NCBI GenBank assembly: GCA_025359785.1
Contig: JANYET010000068.1
Span: 1 to 64,000, forward strand
Origin: Alphaproteobacteria bacterium
GTDB taxonomy: Bacteria; Pseudomonadota; Alphaproteobacteria; Caulobacterales; Caulobacteraceae
DNA: 64,000 nt
Direction of reading: 5' to 3'
Positions 28,871 through 37,063 of this stretch are shown in pieces. Both the position numbers and the translations under genes were made by a program. The number at the start of each line of letters is the position of its first letter. Position 1 is the stretch's first letter. The notes beneath the pieces are model-generated. The model made no database searches and was not told the DNA's origin. It saw only the letters and a program-made list of their open reading frames with translations.

Positions 28871-29541
28871 TGCCTGGACGGTTGCGGCGACGCGGCGGTT
28901 CCATGGAGCGGGCGGACGATGAAGGACCGTTCGTGTCGTTCACCGACCTGTTCATCGGGATCCTGTTTCTGTTCCTGATCCTGGTGGCCGCGCTCATGCT
29001 GATGCACCAGGAGGCCATCCAAAGGCAAAAGACTGAAGTTCAGGTCCTGTCGGAGCGGATTCAGCAGGTGGAGGCCCAGCGCGATGCGGCCCCGAAACGA
29101 CCGCCCGACCAGCCGGCGTTCCGCCTGGGCATCGTCTTCAATATCTACCAGCGCGCGGCTGTTTTTGACGGTGGCGGCTGGACCTATTCCCGCACGGTTC
29201 GCGTTTTCCGGTCGCCCGATGGGCTCTGCATCAACACCGTGTGGATGCGGAGCAACCTGACGACAGCCTGGAGGCCCCCGACACCTTCGGACGATATTCC
29301 CACCGACGCCCAGCCAGATCTCTTCCGGAAGTTCGAACCGTGCGGACTTTCCGCCGCAGGCGACCAATGGGACTCGCCCTCGGAGACAGGCAAACTCACG
29401 CGTATAACACCGATTATATACAGTGGTTTTGCAGTATTGCATAAGAAAGAAGGAGATGAGAAGCTTGAGATGCAATATAGAGTCCTAGGCGTGTATGATG
29501 ATTATTTTCTCTACCCCACGTCTTCAGCGCGGCCAGGATAG
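28870..29541 (+). CDS. MotB-like single-span partner protein without OmpA domain
   Basis: The 223-residue protein has a short cytoplasmic N terminus and one membrane span at residues 26-46. The span begins with an aspartate (VSFTDLFIGILFLFLIL), as in the proton-carrying Asp of MotB, ExbD and ZorB. A short coiled-coil-like segment (IQRQKTEVQVLSERIQQVEAQ) follows, then a ~150-residue extracytoplasmic domain I cannot assign. The peptidoglycan-binding OmpA domain of MotB and ZorB is absent. The start at 28870 overlaps the previous stop by one base, with GGAG 9 nt upstream; an ATG at 28903 is an alternative. The last ~130 bases are AT-rich. It most likely forms a stator-like complex with its neighbour. 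Confidence 0.7.
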   Translation: MPGRLRRRGGSMERADDEGPFVSFTDLFIGILFLFLILVAALMLMHQEAIQRQKTEVQVLSERIQQVEAQRDAAPKRPPDQPAFRLGIVFNIYQRAAVFDGGGWTYSRTVRVFRSPDGLCINTVWMRSNLTTAWRPPTPSDDIPTDAQPDLFRKFEPCGLSAAGDQWDSPSETGKLTRITPIIYSGFAVLHKKEGDEKLEMQYRVLGVYDDYFLYPTSSARPG

Positions 29542-29560
29542 CCATGGCGACGATGAAACT

Positions 29561-30784
29561 ATGAAACCCGCTCTCGCACTCTTGGTTTGCTGTGGCGCGA
29601 TCGCCCTGGCCTTCGCCGCCCTCGGCCAACCCGCGGCGCCGCAAAACGCCGGTGGCGCCCCCAAGGCCGCGGGGGTGGACTCAGCGACCGAGCGGGGCTT
29701 GGCCGCGGCGCGCGACTACCATCCGCCCCAGGGCATCGCCTTCAGGGCCGCTGACTTCATCAGCGAGAACGTGCGCCTGACGGCCCAGTGGTTCTATGCC
29801 CCAAAGAGCGAAGGGGAGAACGAGGGCCGCAAGCTGCCCACGGTCATCATCGCGAACGGCTGGGGCGGCACGGCCGCGAGCCTTCGCCAGGACGCCGTCG
29901 ACCTGGCGCGCGCCGGCTACTTGGTCATGCTGTTCGATTACCGCGGCTGGGGCGACAGCGACGGCCGGGTGATGCTCACGAGCCCGCAATCCAAGCCAGG
30001 GGGCCCCGCTGCGGGCGGGACGTTCACGGCGCAGCTCCGCGAGCTCCGCGGGTATGTCGATCCCTGGGAGCAGGTCGAGGACTGGTTCAACGCCATCAGC
30101 TACGCGGCAGCCGATCCCATGGTCGACGCCGGCCGCATCGGCGTGCTCGGCTACGACCTGTCCGGGGGCCACGTCATCGACCTCGCGGCGCACGAGCCGA
30201 GGGTCAAGGCGTTGGTCAGCCAGGTGACCCGGGCCGATACCCGCCCCGTCAAGCCCTACGAGCCGGACCCCGCCAGGGTGATCGCCGACGCCAACACCCA
30301 GGCTTCGCGCCTCGCAACCGGCGGCCAAGCCAGCGCCCGGATCGGCGCGCCTGTGGGCAATAAGGTCGTGCGCTGGGCGCCGGTGGAACAGGCGAACCAG
30401 GTAACCGCGCCAGCGTTGTTCGTCCTGGCGCAGAAGGAAGAGCTGTTCTCCAACACCTACAACGGCCAGTTGGCCTGCGAGCGGGTTACGGGGCCGCGTA
30501 AGATGGTGATGTTCCCCAACATCACCCACGACGGCGTCTACGGCGCCGAACGGCAGCGGGCGATCACCGCCGCCATCGACTGGTTCGACCGCTACCTGAA
30601 GCCCCCTGACCTGAAGTCCCCTGACCTGAAATCAGGCGGCCCGCCGACCCGGTCGCCCATCAACAGCAAGGAACCCGAGCGCGGCGAGTGCAACCCCCCG
30701 CCCTTGCCGCCGGCGGGTGAGGAGGAAAAGACCGGCAGCGGACAGGGACACAAGGCGCAGGCCACCTCCGGCCGCTTCAACTGA
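29561..30784 (+). CDS. Exported alpha/beta hydrolase with aspartate at the nucleophile elbow
   Basis: The 407-residue protein has a signal peptide (ALALLVCCGAIALAFAALGQ) and an alpha/beta hydrolase core: oxyanion-strand IIANGWGG near 96-103, LFDYRGWGDSDG (124-135) and the elbow GYDLSGGH (197-204). In related hydrolases the elbow reads G-x-S-Y-S-G-G-H, so Asp199 replaces the usual serine. Asp nucleophiles occur in dehalogenases and epoxide hydrolases, so activity may be altered rather than lost. The catalytic histidine is probably in FPNITHDGVYG. The last ~55 residues are Pro/Gly/Lys-rich, begin with a duplicated PDLKS and look like translated non-coding DNA. It follows the MotB-like gene by 19 bp. 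Confidence 0.78.
   Translation: MKPALALLVCCGAIALAFAALGQPAAPQNAGGAPKAAGVDSATERGLAAARDYHPPQGIAFRAADFISENVRLTAQWFYAPKSEGENEGRKLPTVIIANGWGGTAASLRQDAVDLARAGYLVMLFDYRGWGDSDGRVMLTSPQSKPGGPAAGGTFTAQLRELRGYVDPWEQVEDWFNAISYAAADPMVDAGRIGVLGYDLSGGHVIDLAAHEPRVKALVSQVTRADTRPVKPYEPDPARVIADANTQASRLATGGQASARIGAPVGNKVVRWAPVEQANQVTAPALFVLAQKEELFSNTYNGQLACERVTGPRKMVMFPNITHDGVYGAERQRAITAAIDWFDRYLKPPDLKSPDLKSGGPPTRSPINSKEPERGECNPPPLPPAGEEEKTGSGQGHKAQATSGRFN
30603..30632. repeat. Two-unit 15-bp tandem repeat at the hydrolase 3' end
   Basis: CCCCTGACCTGAAGT at 30603-30617 is followed directly by CCCCTGACCTGAAAT. The repeat encodes the PDLKS duplication that marks the start of the low-complexity tail of the alpha/beta hydrolase. 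It preserves the frame. Confidence 0.8.
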
Positions 30785-31044
30785 CGTGCAGCGGGGGAAT
30801 GAAGGGCGGCCTCGTGCGCATCTCGAGTTCCCAGGCACCCAATGGCTGGACAGGTAATCCTGTCCCCCAATTTCGCCAATTTCGAGCCTCCCCGCCCACG
30901 ACCCCGATCCACCATAAAATTTGGCGTGAGCGATATGGGCGAAGCGGCACAATTCGCCGCCGAATGGCGGTGACGCTGTTTACCCTTCCAGCTTAGAGTC
31001 CGCGGCGGTCGGGGTGATTTGCCCCGCAGTGGGAGCGGCGAGCC

Positions 31045-32919
31045 TTGGGGGCACGCAAGACCGATAGCCTCGGCGGCGATAGCGTGGGCGCGGCCAAGCC
31101 GCAGGATCGGTCCGCCGATCTTGCGGTCTCGAAACCGCCGACCCAGCGCTTCGTGCGCATCGCGATCCTGACGGCGCTGCTGCTGCTGGCGGTCTATACC
31201 GGTGTGGCGATCACGCGACTGACCCACGGTCCGCTGAGCGTCATCGAACAGATCATCTCCCTGGCGGTCCCGCTGATGGTGGCCTTCGCGCTGGGGGTCC
31301 TGCTGCTACTGGAATCGCGCCGCGTCGAGCGCGCGCACGCCGCCTACAGCGACAGCGAGCAGCGCTTCCGCCTGGCGGTCGAGGCGGCGCGCTGCGGCAT
31401 CTGGGAATGGGATCTCGGCGCCGACCGCATCTTCATGTCCGACGTCACCGCCGCACTGTTCGGCTGGCGCGGCGGGGTGGTCGATGGCCAGCAGGTGCTG
31501 GAGCGGGTCTCCGAGGGCCACCGCGACGGTCTGCGCGAGGCGCTGTCCACGGCGGCCGTCTACGGCGGCTTCGACGTCTCGTTCCGGGTGCCCAGCCTCA
31601 GCGGCGGCCGACCGGTGTGGATCGACGCCCGTGGCCAGGGCTTCGGCAAGAGCCCCGAGGGCGGCTATGCCCGGATTATAGGCGTGGCCCTGGACGTGAC
31701 CGAGGAGCGCCTGGCCCAGGCCCGCGCCCAGGCCGCCGAAAACCGGCTGCGCGACGCCATCGAGAGCGTGTCGGAAGCCTTCGTGCTCTGGGACAAGCAG
31801 GGTCGCCTGCTGATGTGCAACAAGAACTACCGCAGCTTCTTCCGTCTTGAGCCGCATGTCCTGAAGCCCGGGATCTCCCGCGAGGAACTGGAGCCGCAGG
31901 CCAAGCTCGCCATCCGCCAGGAGTTCCCGGCGTTGGGCGGCCGCAAGGGCGTGCGCGAGGCCGAGTTGGTCGATGGCCGCTGGGTGCAGATCTCGGAGCG
32001 CACCACCGCCGAGGGCGGCCTGGTGGTTACCGCCGCCGACATCACCGCGCTCAAGGCCCAGGAAGAAGCCCGTCGGGTCAACGAGGACGAACTGCGCCGC
32101 GCGGTCGTCAACCTGGAGCGCAGCCAGGAGCAGCTCTCGGAACTGGCTCGCAAGTACGAAAACGAGAAGGTCCGCGCCGAGGGCGCCAACCAGGCCAAAT
32201 CCGAGTTCCTGGCCAATATGAGCCACGAACTGCGCACCCCGCTGAACGCCATCAACGGGTTCTCGGAGATCATGGTGGCGGAGATGTACGGACCCGTAGG
32301 CGACCCGCGTTACAAGGGCTACGCCCGCGATATCCTGGTCTCCGGCCAGCACCTGCTGGCGCTGATCAACGACATACTCGACATGTCGAAGATCGAGGCT
32401 GGCAAGATGAACCTGCGCTTCGAGCCGGTGTCGCTCGACGACGTCGCCGAGGATGCGCTGCGGCTGGTGCGCAACCGCGCCGAGGCCGCGGGCCTGGCGC
32501 TGCGCCTGGACTTCGGCGACCTGCCGGAGGTCGAGGCCGACTATCGCGCGATCAAGCAGGTGCTGCTGAACCTGCTCTCCAACGCCATCAAGTTCACCCC
32601 GCGCGGCGGGGTGATCACCGTGCGGGCCGAGCGTCGGGAGGATCCGCTGGGCGAACGCGTGCGGATCATCGTGCAGGACACCGGCATCGGCATTCCGGCC
32701 GACGACCTCGCCCGCCTCGCCAAGCCCTTCGAGCAGATCGAGAGCCAGCACGCCAAGACCCAGCAGGGCACGGGCCTGGGCCTGGCGCTGACCAAGTCGC
32801 TGGTGGAGATGCACGGCGGCCTGCTCGATCTGCGCAGCGCGCCCGGCCAGGGCACCAGCGCCATCTTCTCCCTGCCGGTCCACCAGTCGACCGTCGCGTT
32901 GGCCGCCGCCGCACGATAG
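31045..32919 (+). CDS. PAS-domain sensor histidine kinase of the PleC/PdhS type
   Basis: The 624-residue protein has two membrane segments (about 38-58 and 72-92) with a short periplasmic loop. Two PAS domains follow (about 105-220 and 232-345), then a HisKA domain with phospho-histidine 394 (FLANMSHELRTPLNAINGFSEI) and a HATPase (NAIKFTPRGG, GTGLGLALTKS). The kinase core closely resembles PleC and related DivK/PleD-directed cell-cycle kinases of alphaproteobacteria, though PleC itself has a large periplasmic domain that is missing here. Its partner is therefore probably a single-domain receiver encoded elsewhere. The start is a TTG with GGGAG 9 nt upstream. It has no adjacent response regulator. 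Confidence 0.85.
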   Translation: MGARKTDSLGGDSVGAAKPQDRSADLAVSKPPTQRFVRIAILTALLLLAVYTGVAITRLTHGPLSVIEQIISLAVPLMVAFALGVLLLLESRRVERAHAAYSDSEQRFRLAVEAARCGIWEWDLGADRIFMSDVTAALFGWRGGVVDGQQVLERVSEGHRDGLREALSTAAVYGGFDVSFRVPSLSGGRPVWIDARGQGFGKSPEGGYARIIGVALDVTEERLAQARAQAAENRLRDAIESVSEAFVLWDKQGRLLMCNKNYRSFFRLEPHVLKPGISREELEPQAKLAIRQEFPALGGRKGVREAELVDGRWVQISERTTAEGGLVVTAADITALKAQEEARRVNEDELRRAVVNLERSQEQLSELARKYENEKVRAEGANQAKSEFLANMSHELRTPLNAINGFSEIMVAEMYGPVGDPRYKGYARDILVSGQHLLALINDILDMSKIEAGKMNLRFEPVSLDDVAEDALRLVRNRAEAAGLALRLDFGDLPEVEADYRAIKQVLLNLLSNAIKFTPRGGVITVRAERREDPLGERVRIIVQDTGIGIPADDLARLAKPFEQIESQHAKTQQGTGLGLALTKSLVEMHGGLLDLRSAPGQGTSAIFSLPVHQSTVALAAAAR

Positions 32920-32957
32920 GCTGCCCCCGCGGGCCGTAGAGCCCGACGGGAGGCCTC

Positions 32958-34094
32958 ATGTTTCAGAGATTCGAGCGCGCGCTCGACGACGCCGTCGCGA
33001 AAGGCAAGATCGCCGGAGCCGTGGCCCTGGTCTCCGACCGCGACGGCGTCGTCTTCGAGCACGCCGCGGGCCGGCGCACGGTGGGCGAGCCGGCCGCGAT
33101 GGATGCGGCCACCGTCTTCTGGATCGCCTCGATGACCAAGGCCGTGACCTCGGTCGCGGCCCTGCAGCTTGTGGAGCAGGGCAAGCTGACCCTGGACGGC
33201 GACCTCGCCGCCCTGATCCCGGAGCTGGCCAACCTGAAGGTGCTGACCGCCGAGGGCCTGCGTCCCGCCAAGGGCGCGGTGACCTTGCGCCAGCTGCTCA
33301 GCCACACCTGCGGCTTCGCCTATGGCTTTACCAGCCCGGAGCTCTCCGCCTATCAGCGGGCGACAGGCGCGACCCCTAACGACGGGAGCCGCGCGGCCCT
33401 GATCCAGCCGCTGCTGTTCGATCCCGGTGAAGGCTGGATCTACGGCACGGGCATCGACTGGGCCGGCGTGGCGGTCGAGGCGGCCGGCGGCCAGCGCCTC
33501 GACGCATGGTTCGCCGAGCACGTCTTCGGACCGCTCGACATGACCGACACCGGCTTCGTACAGACGCCCGAACACGACGCCCGTCGCGCCGGCGTGCATG
33601 TCCGCGGGCCCGACGGCGCGCTGGCGCCGATCCCCTTCGGCATGCCGCCCAATCCCGAGCTGCTGTCCGGCGGCGGCGGGCTCTACAGCACCGCGCGCGA
33701 CTACGGCCGCTTCCTGCGGATGCTGCTGAACGGTGGCGCGCTGGACGGCGCCCGCATCCTGTCCGCCGAGACGGTCCGCAGCCTTTCCGACAGCCAGACC
33801 GCCACACACCGCGCGGGCTACATCCGTACCGCCGCGGCCGACCTCAGCAACGACTTCGATCCCTATCCGCACCAGGCCGGACACGGGCTGGCGACCATGG
33901 TCACGCCGCAGCCGACCGGCGACGGGCGCAGCGCCGGGAGCCTCGCCTGGGGCGGCCTCGCCAACACCTACTACTGGGCCGACCCGGTGGCGGGGAAGGC
34001 TGGTTTGCTGCTGACCCAGCTCCTACCCTTCGGCGACACCGAGGTGCTGGCCCTGTTCAAGGCCCTGGAACGGGATGCCTACGCAGTCAGCTAG
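32958..34094 (+). CDS. Class C beta-lactamase-like serine hydrolase (esterase type)
   Basis: The 378-residue protein belongs to the beta-lactamase/penicillin-binding-protein-like hydrolases. The S-x-x-K motif is Ser58-Met-Thr-Lys61 (IASMTKAVTSV). A tyrosine-containing second motif lies in WIYGTGIDWAG, and the third-motif position reads LAWGGLANTYYW, as in EstB-type esterases and not KTG of true lactamases. There is no signal peptide, so a cytoplasmic esterase is more likely than antibiotic resistance. It follows the kinase gene by 38 bp. Its stop codon overlaps the convergent glnE stop in a shared CTAG. Confidence 0.88.
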   Translation: MFQRFERALDDAVAKGKIAGAVALVSDRDGVVFEHAAGRRTVGEPAAMDAATVFWIASMTKAVTSVAALQLVEQGKLTLDGDLAALIPELANLKVLTAEGLRPAKGAVTLRQLLSHTCGFAYGFTSPELSAYQRATGATPNDGSRAALIQPLLFDPGEGWIYGTGIDWAGVAVEAAGGQRLDAWFAEHVFGPLDMTDTGFVQTPEHDARRAGVHVRGPDGALAPIPFGMPPNPELLSGGGGLYSTARDYGRFLRMLLNGGALDGARILSAETVRSLSDSQTATHRAGYIRTAAADLSNDFDPYPHQAGHGLATMVTPQPTGDGRSAGSLAWGGLANTYYWADPVAGKAGLLLTQLLPFGDTEVLALFKALERDAYAVS

Positions 34095-37021
34095 GGCTGG
34101 ACGATCAGATCGTAGGCGGCGTGCGCCGCCTTGGCCGCGGCGTCGAGCCGGCTGCGAAGCTGGCGAAAGTCGCGCGCGCCGCCGGCCCGGGCCAGCAACG
34201 CCCGGAAGGCTGGTGGCTCGGCGGCGGGATCCGTATCGTCGGCCAGGGCCACCTTCAGAAGCTGGGTGAGATCCTGCTGCAGGCGCCAGGCCTGCGCCAA
34301 GTCGGCGAGCGGTCTTTCCGGCGCGAGCTTGGTCGCTGCGAAGGCCGCCAGGGCCGCGGCGGTATTGGGCTCCAGCGGTCCGCCCTCGCCGGCGTGGGCC
34401 AACTGCAGGAACTGGGCGGCGAACTCGATGTCCACCAGCCCGCCCGGCGTGAGCTTGAGATCCCACTCGCCCTTGGGCGGCCGTTCGCGGGCCATCAGCT
34501 CGCGCATCTCGCGGACGTCGGTGGCGACCGCGGCCCGGTCGCGGGGCCGGCGCAGCGCCGCATCGACCGCGCGCTGGGCGTCCCTGGCGAAGGCGTCGCT
34601 GGTGGACCAGACGATCCGAGCGCGGGTCAGCGCCAGCAGCTCCCAGGTCTCCGCCTCGGCCTCGTAATAGCCCTCGAACGCCGCGAAGCTCACGGCTACC
34701 GGCCCCTTGGTGCCGGAGGGGCGAAGCTGCATATCCACTTCGTAAAGCCCGCCCTGCGCCGTCTGGCTGGAGAGCGCCGCGATCAGCCGCTGGGTGAAAC
34801 GGCCGTAGAAGGTGACCGCGTCCCAGGCCTTCCCCACCGAAACGCCCGCTGGATCGGCCGCGCGGTAGAGCGTCATCAGGTCGAGGTCGGAGCCGGCGCT
34901 CATCTCCCGCGATCCGCACTTGCCCAGCGCGACAACCGCCACATCGCCCGCGAAGGCGCCGCCCAGGCGCTCCGTCTCGGCCAGCGCGGCGGCGGCCAAT
35001 GCGCTGACGCACAGATCGGCCAGGTCCGCGAAGGCCTTGCCGGCCGCCGCCGCGCTGGCCGACCCGCTCATCACCTGGACGCCGACCCGGAAGGCCTGTT
35101 CACGGTGGACGATCCGCACCGCGTCCATCGCGCCTTCGAAGCCGCCCTCGTCGGCAGAGGCGGCGCGCGCCACCACGCCCTGCATGAAGGCGCGGTCCTC
35201 GGCGATATCGATGGGCTCGAAAAACGCGCCGTCCAGCATGGCGTCGATGGCTGCGGGCCGTCGCGCCAGCGTGCTGGCCAGGCGCGGTGCAAAAGCCATC
35301 ACCTGTACGATCAGCGCGAACAGGTTCGGCTGGGCCAGGAACAGCGACTGGAGCTGCACGCCCGACGACAGCTTGGAGAAGAAGTCGCTGAACCGGGTGA
35401 AAGCCACGTCCGGCGCGCCGGTGGCCTGGGCGGCGTCCAGCAGGCGGGGCGCAAGCCGGGTGAAGAGCTCACGGCCCCGCTCGGTGGCGGTGGCCGGGAT
35501 ACGGCCGTGGTGCCAGCCGCGGATCGTCGCGGCCACATTCGCCGGGCTGGAGAAGCCCATCTTCTTGAGCGTCGCCAGCGTCGCCGGGTCGTCCTCGACG
35601 CCGGTGAACACCAGGCTGCCGAACCGCGACGACAGTGGCTCTTCCGACGGGAAGAGTTCGCCGTAGCGGGCGTTGACGCCCTTCAGCGTCCGGGTGATCG
35701 CCGCGTCGAAACTCCGCAGCTGGTCGTAGCCGGAAAGCGCGGCGACGCGCCGGCGCTCGGCGTCGGCCTCCGGGAGCTTGTGGGTCTGTTCGTCGGCCAG
35801 CATCTGGATACGGTGCTCGACGGCGCGCAGCCGGTGATAGGCCTCGCTCAGCTCCGCGCAGGTCTGCGGCGCCACGTGTCCGGCCTCGGTCAGCGCGGCC
35901 AGGGCGTCCAGCGTCCGGCGGCTCCTCAATGCTGGATTGCGGCCACCCAGGATCAGCTGCTGGGTCTGGACATAGAACTCGATCTCGCGAATGCCGCCTC
36001 GGCCGAGCTTCAGGTCGACGCCCTTGGCCGAGACCCGTTCGTCGACCTTGTGGGCGTGAATCTGGCGCTTGATCGCGTGGATGTCGGCGATGGCCGCGAA
36101 GTCGAGGTTCCGGCGCCAGATGAACGGCAGCAGCTCGTCCAGGAAGGCCTGCGCCGCCGGCAGGTCGCCGGCGCAGGGCCGCGCCTTGATGAAGGCCGCC
36201 CGCTCCCAGTTCTGGCCGACGCTCTCGTAGTAGTCCAGCGCCGCCGGGATCGGCACCGCGGCCTGGGTGGACGATGGGTCGGGCCGCAGACGCAGGTCCA
36301 TGCGGAAGACATAGCCGTCGACCGTGCGCAGCTGCATCAGGTCCGACAGCCGCTGGGTCAGGCGCACCGCAAAGGCCTCGCTCTCGACCCCGGGCGCCAG
36401 CGGCATCCGGTCGGGATCGAAGAACACCGAGACATCGATGTCCGAGGAATAGTTGAGCTCGAAGGCGCCCTGCTTGCCCATGGCGATGCAGAACCAGCCC
36501 GGGACCGGCCCCTCCGCGCCATCGCCCAGGCCGATCAACCGGCCGGCCGCGACCTCGACCCGCGCCACGACGGTCAAGGCCGAGGCGACCGCGACGTCGG
36601 CGAAGCGGGTCAGGGCGCCGGTCACCTGATCGAGGTCCCAGACGCCGCCCAGGTCGCAGAGCGCGGTCAGCAGGTGCAGTTCGGCCTTCAGCCGCCGCAG
36701 ACGCGACTGCGCCGCGTCCAGCTCCAGGCCGGACACCGCCGCCGTCCGGGCGAGGATGTCCTCCAACCGCGCCCGCGGATCGTCCGCCAGCAACGCATCC
36801 AGCCGCTTTGGATCGCGCCGCGCCAGGCTCGTCAAATACGGCGATGCTGCGAAGATCGGCGCCAGGGCCGGCCAGGCCTGCTCGAGGCCGCGCGTCCAAA
36901 TCGCCTGCGCCACCGTCTCGCGCAGCCGGGCCGCGGCTTTCCCGTCAACGACAGGCCCGCAGGATTGCAAGGTGTCGGCTAGCGCCATGGCCGATCCTTG
37001 CCCCGAGATTGATGTCATCAC
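34091..37021 (-). CDS. glnE: Bifunctional glutamine synthetase adenylyltransferase/adenylyl-removing enzyme
   Basis: The 976-residue protein is a full-length GlnE with two nucleotidyltransferase domains. The first, which removes AMP, has GKQGAFELNYSSDIDVSVFF. The second, which attaches AMP to glutamine synthetase, has GKCGSREMSAGSDLDLMTLY. Each is followed by a helical glutamine-synthetase-regulatory domain. It responds to PII signalling and sets glutamine synthetase activity by nitrogen status. It is the last gene of the run ccmIEFH-degP-regulator-kinase-glnE and starts 42 bp after the kinase stop. Starts at 37021 or 37018 are equivalent; 36988 is also possible. Confidence 0.96.
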   Translation of the reverse strand: MMTSISGQGSAMALADTLQSCGPVVDGKAAARLRETVAQAIWTRGLEQAWPALAPIFAASPYLTSLARRDPKRLDALLADDPRARLEDILARTAAVSGLELDAAQSRLRRLKAELHLLTALCDLGGVWDLDQVTGALTRFADVAVASALTVVARVEVAAGRLIGLGDGAEGPVPGWFCIAMGKQGAFELNYSSDIDVSVFFDPDRMPLAPGVESEAFAVRLTQRLSDLMQLRTVDGYVFRMDLRLRPDPSSTQAAVPIPAALDYYESVGQNWERAAFIKARPCAGDLPAAQAFLDELLPFIWRRNLDFAAIADIHAIKRQIHAHKVDERVSAKGVDLKLGRGGIREIEFYVQTQQLILGGRNPALRSRRTLDALAALTEAGHVAPQTCAELSEAYHRLRAVEHRIQMLADEQTHKLPEADAERRRVAALSGYDQLRSFDAAITRTLKGVNARYGELFPSEEPLSSRFGSLVFTGVEDDPATLATLKKMGFSSPANVAATIRGWHHGRIPATATERGRELFTRLAPRLLDAAQATGAPDVAFTRFSDFFSKLSSGVQLQSLFLAQPNLFALIVQVMAFAPRLASTLARRPAAIDAMLDGAFFEPIDIAEDRAFMQGVVARAASADEGGFEGAMDAVRIVHREQAFRVGVQVMSGSASAAAAGKAFADLADLCVSALAAAALAETERLGGAFAGDVAVVALGKCGSREMSAGSDLDLMTLYRAADPAGVSVGKAWDAVTFYGRFTQRLIAALSSQTAQGGLYEVDMQLRPSGTKGPVAVSFAAFEGYYEAEAETWELLALTRARIVWSTSDAFARDAQRAVDAALRRPRDRAAVATDVREMRELMARERPPKGEWDLKLTPGGLVDIEFAAQFLQLAHAGEGGPLEPNTAAALAAFAATKLAPERPLADLAQAWRLQQDLTQLLKVALADDTDPAAEPPAFRALLARAGGARDFRQLRSRLDAAAKAAHAAYDLIVQP

Positions 37022-37063
37022 CAGCCCTTCCGCCCTTGCGGAAGATAGGCGCGCCCTGGTCTT

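Noticed and set aside
27941-29541. Complete Zorya defence system
   Set aside because: Only the channel-like pair is present. The ZorB OmpA domain, the ZorA tail and the ZorC/D or ZorE genes are absent on both sides.
32958-34094. Antibiotic-resistance beta-lactamase
   Set aside because: There is no signal peptide and the third motif is WGG, not KTG, which points to an EstB-like esterase.
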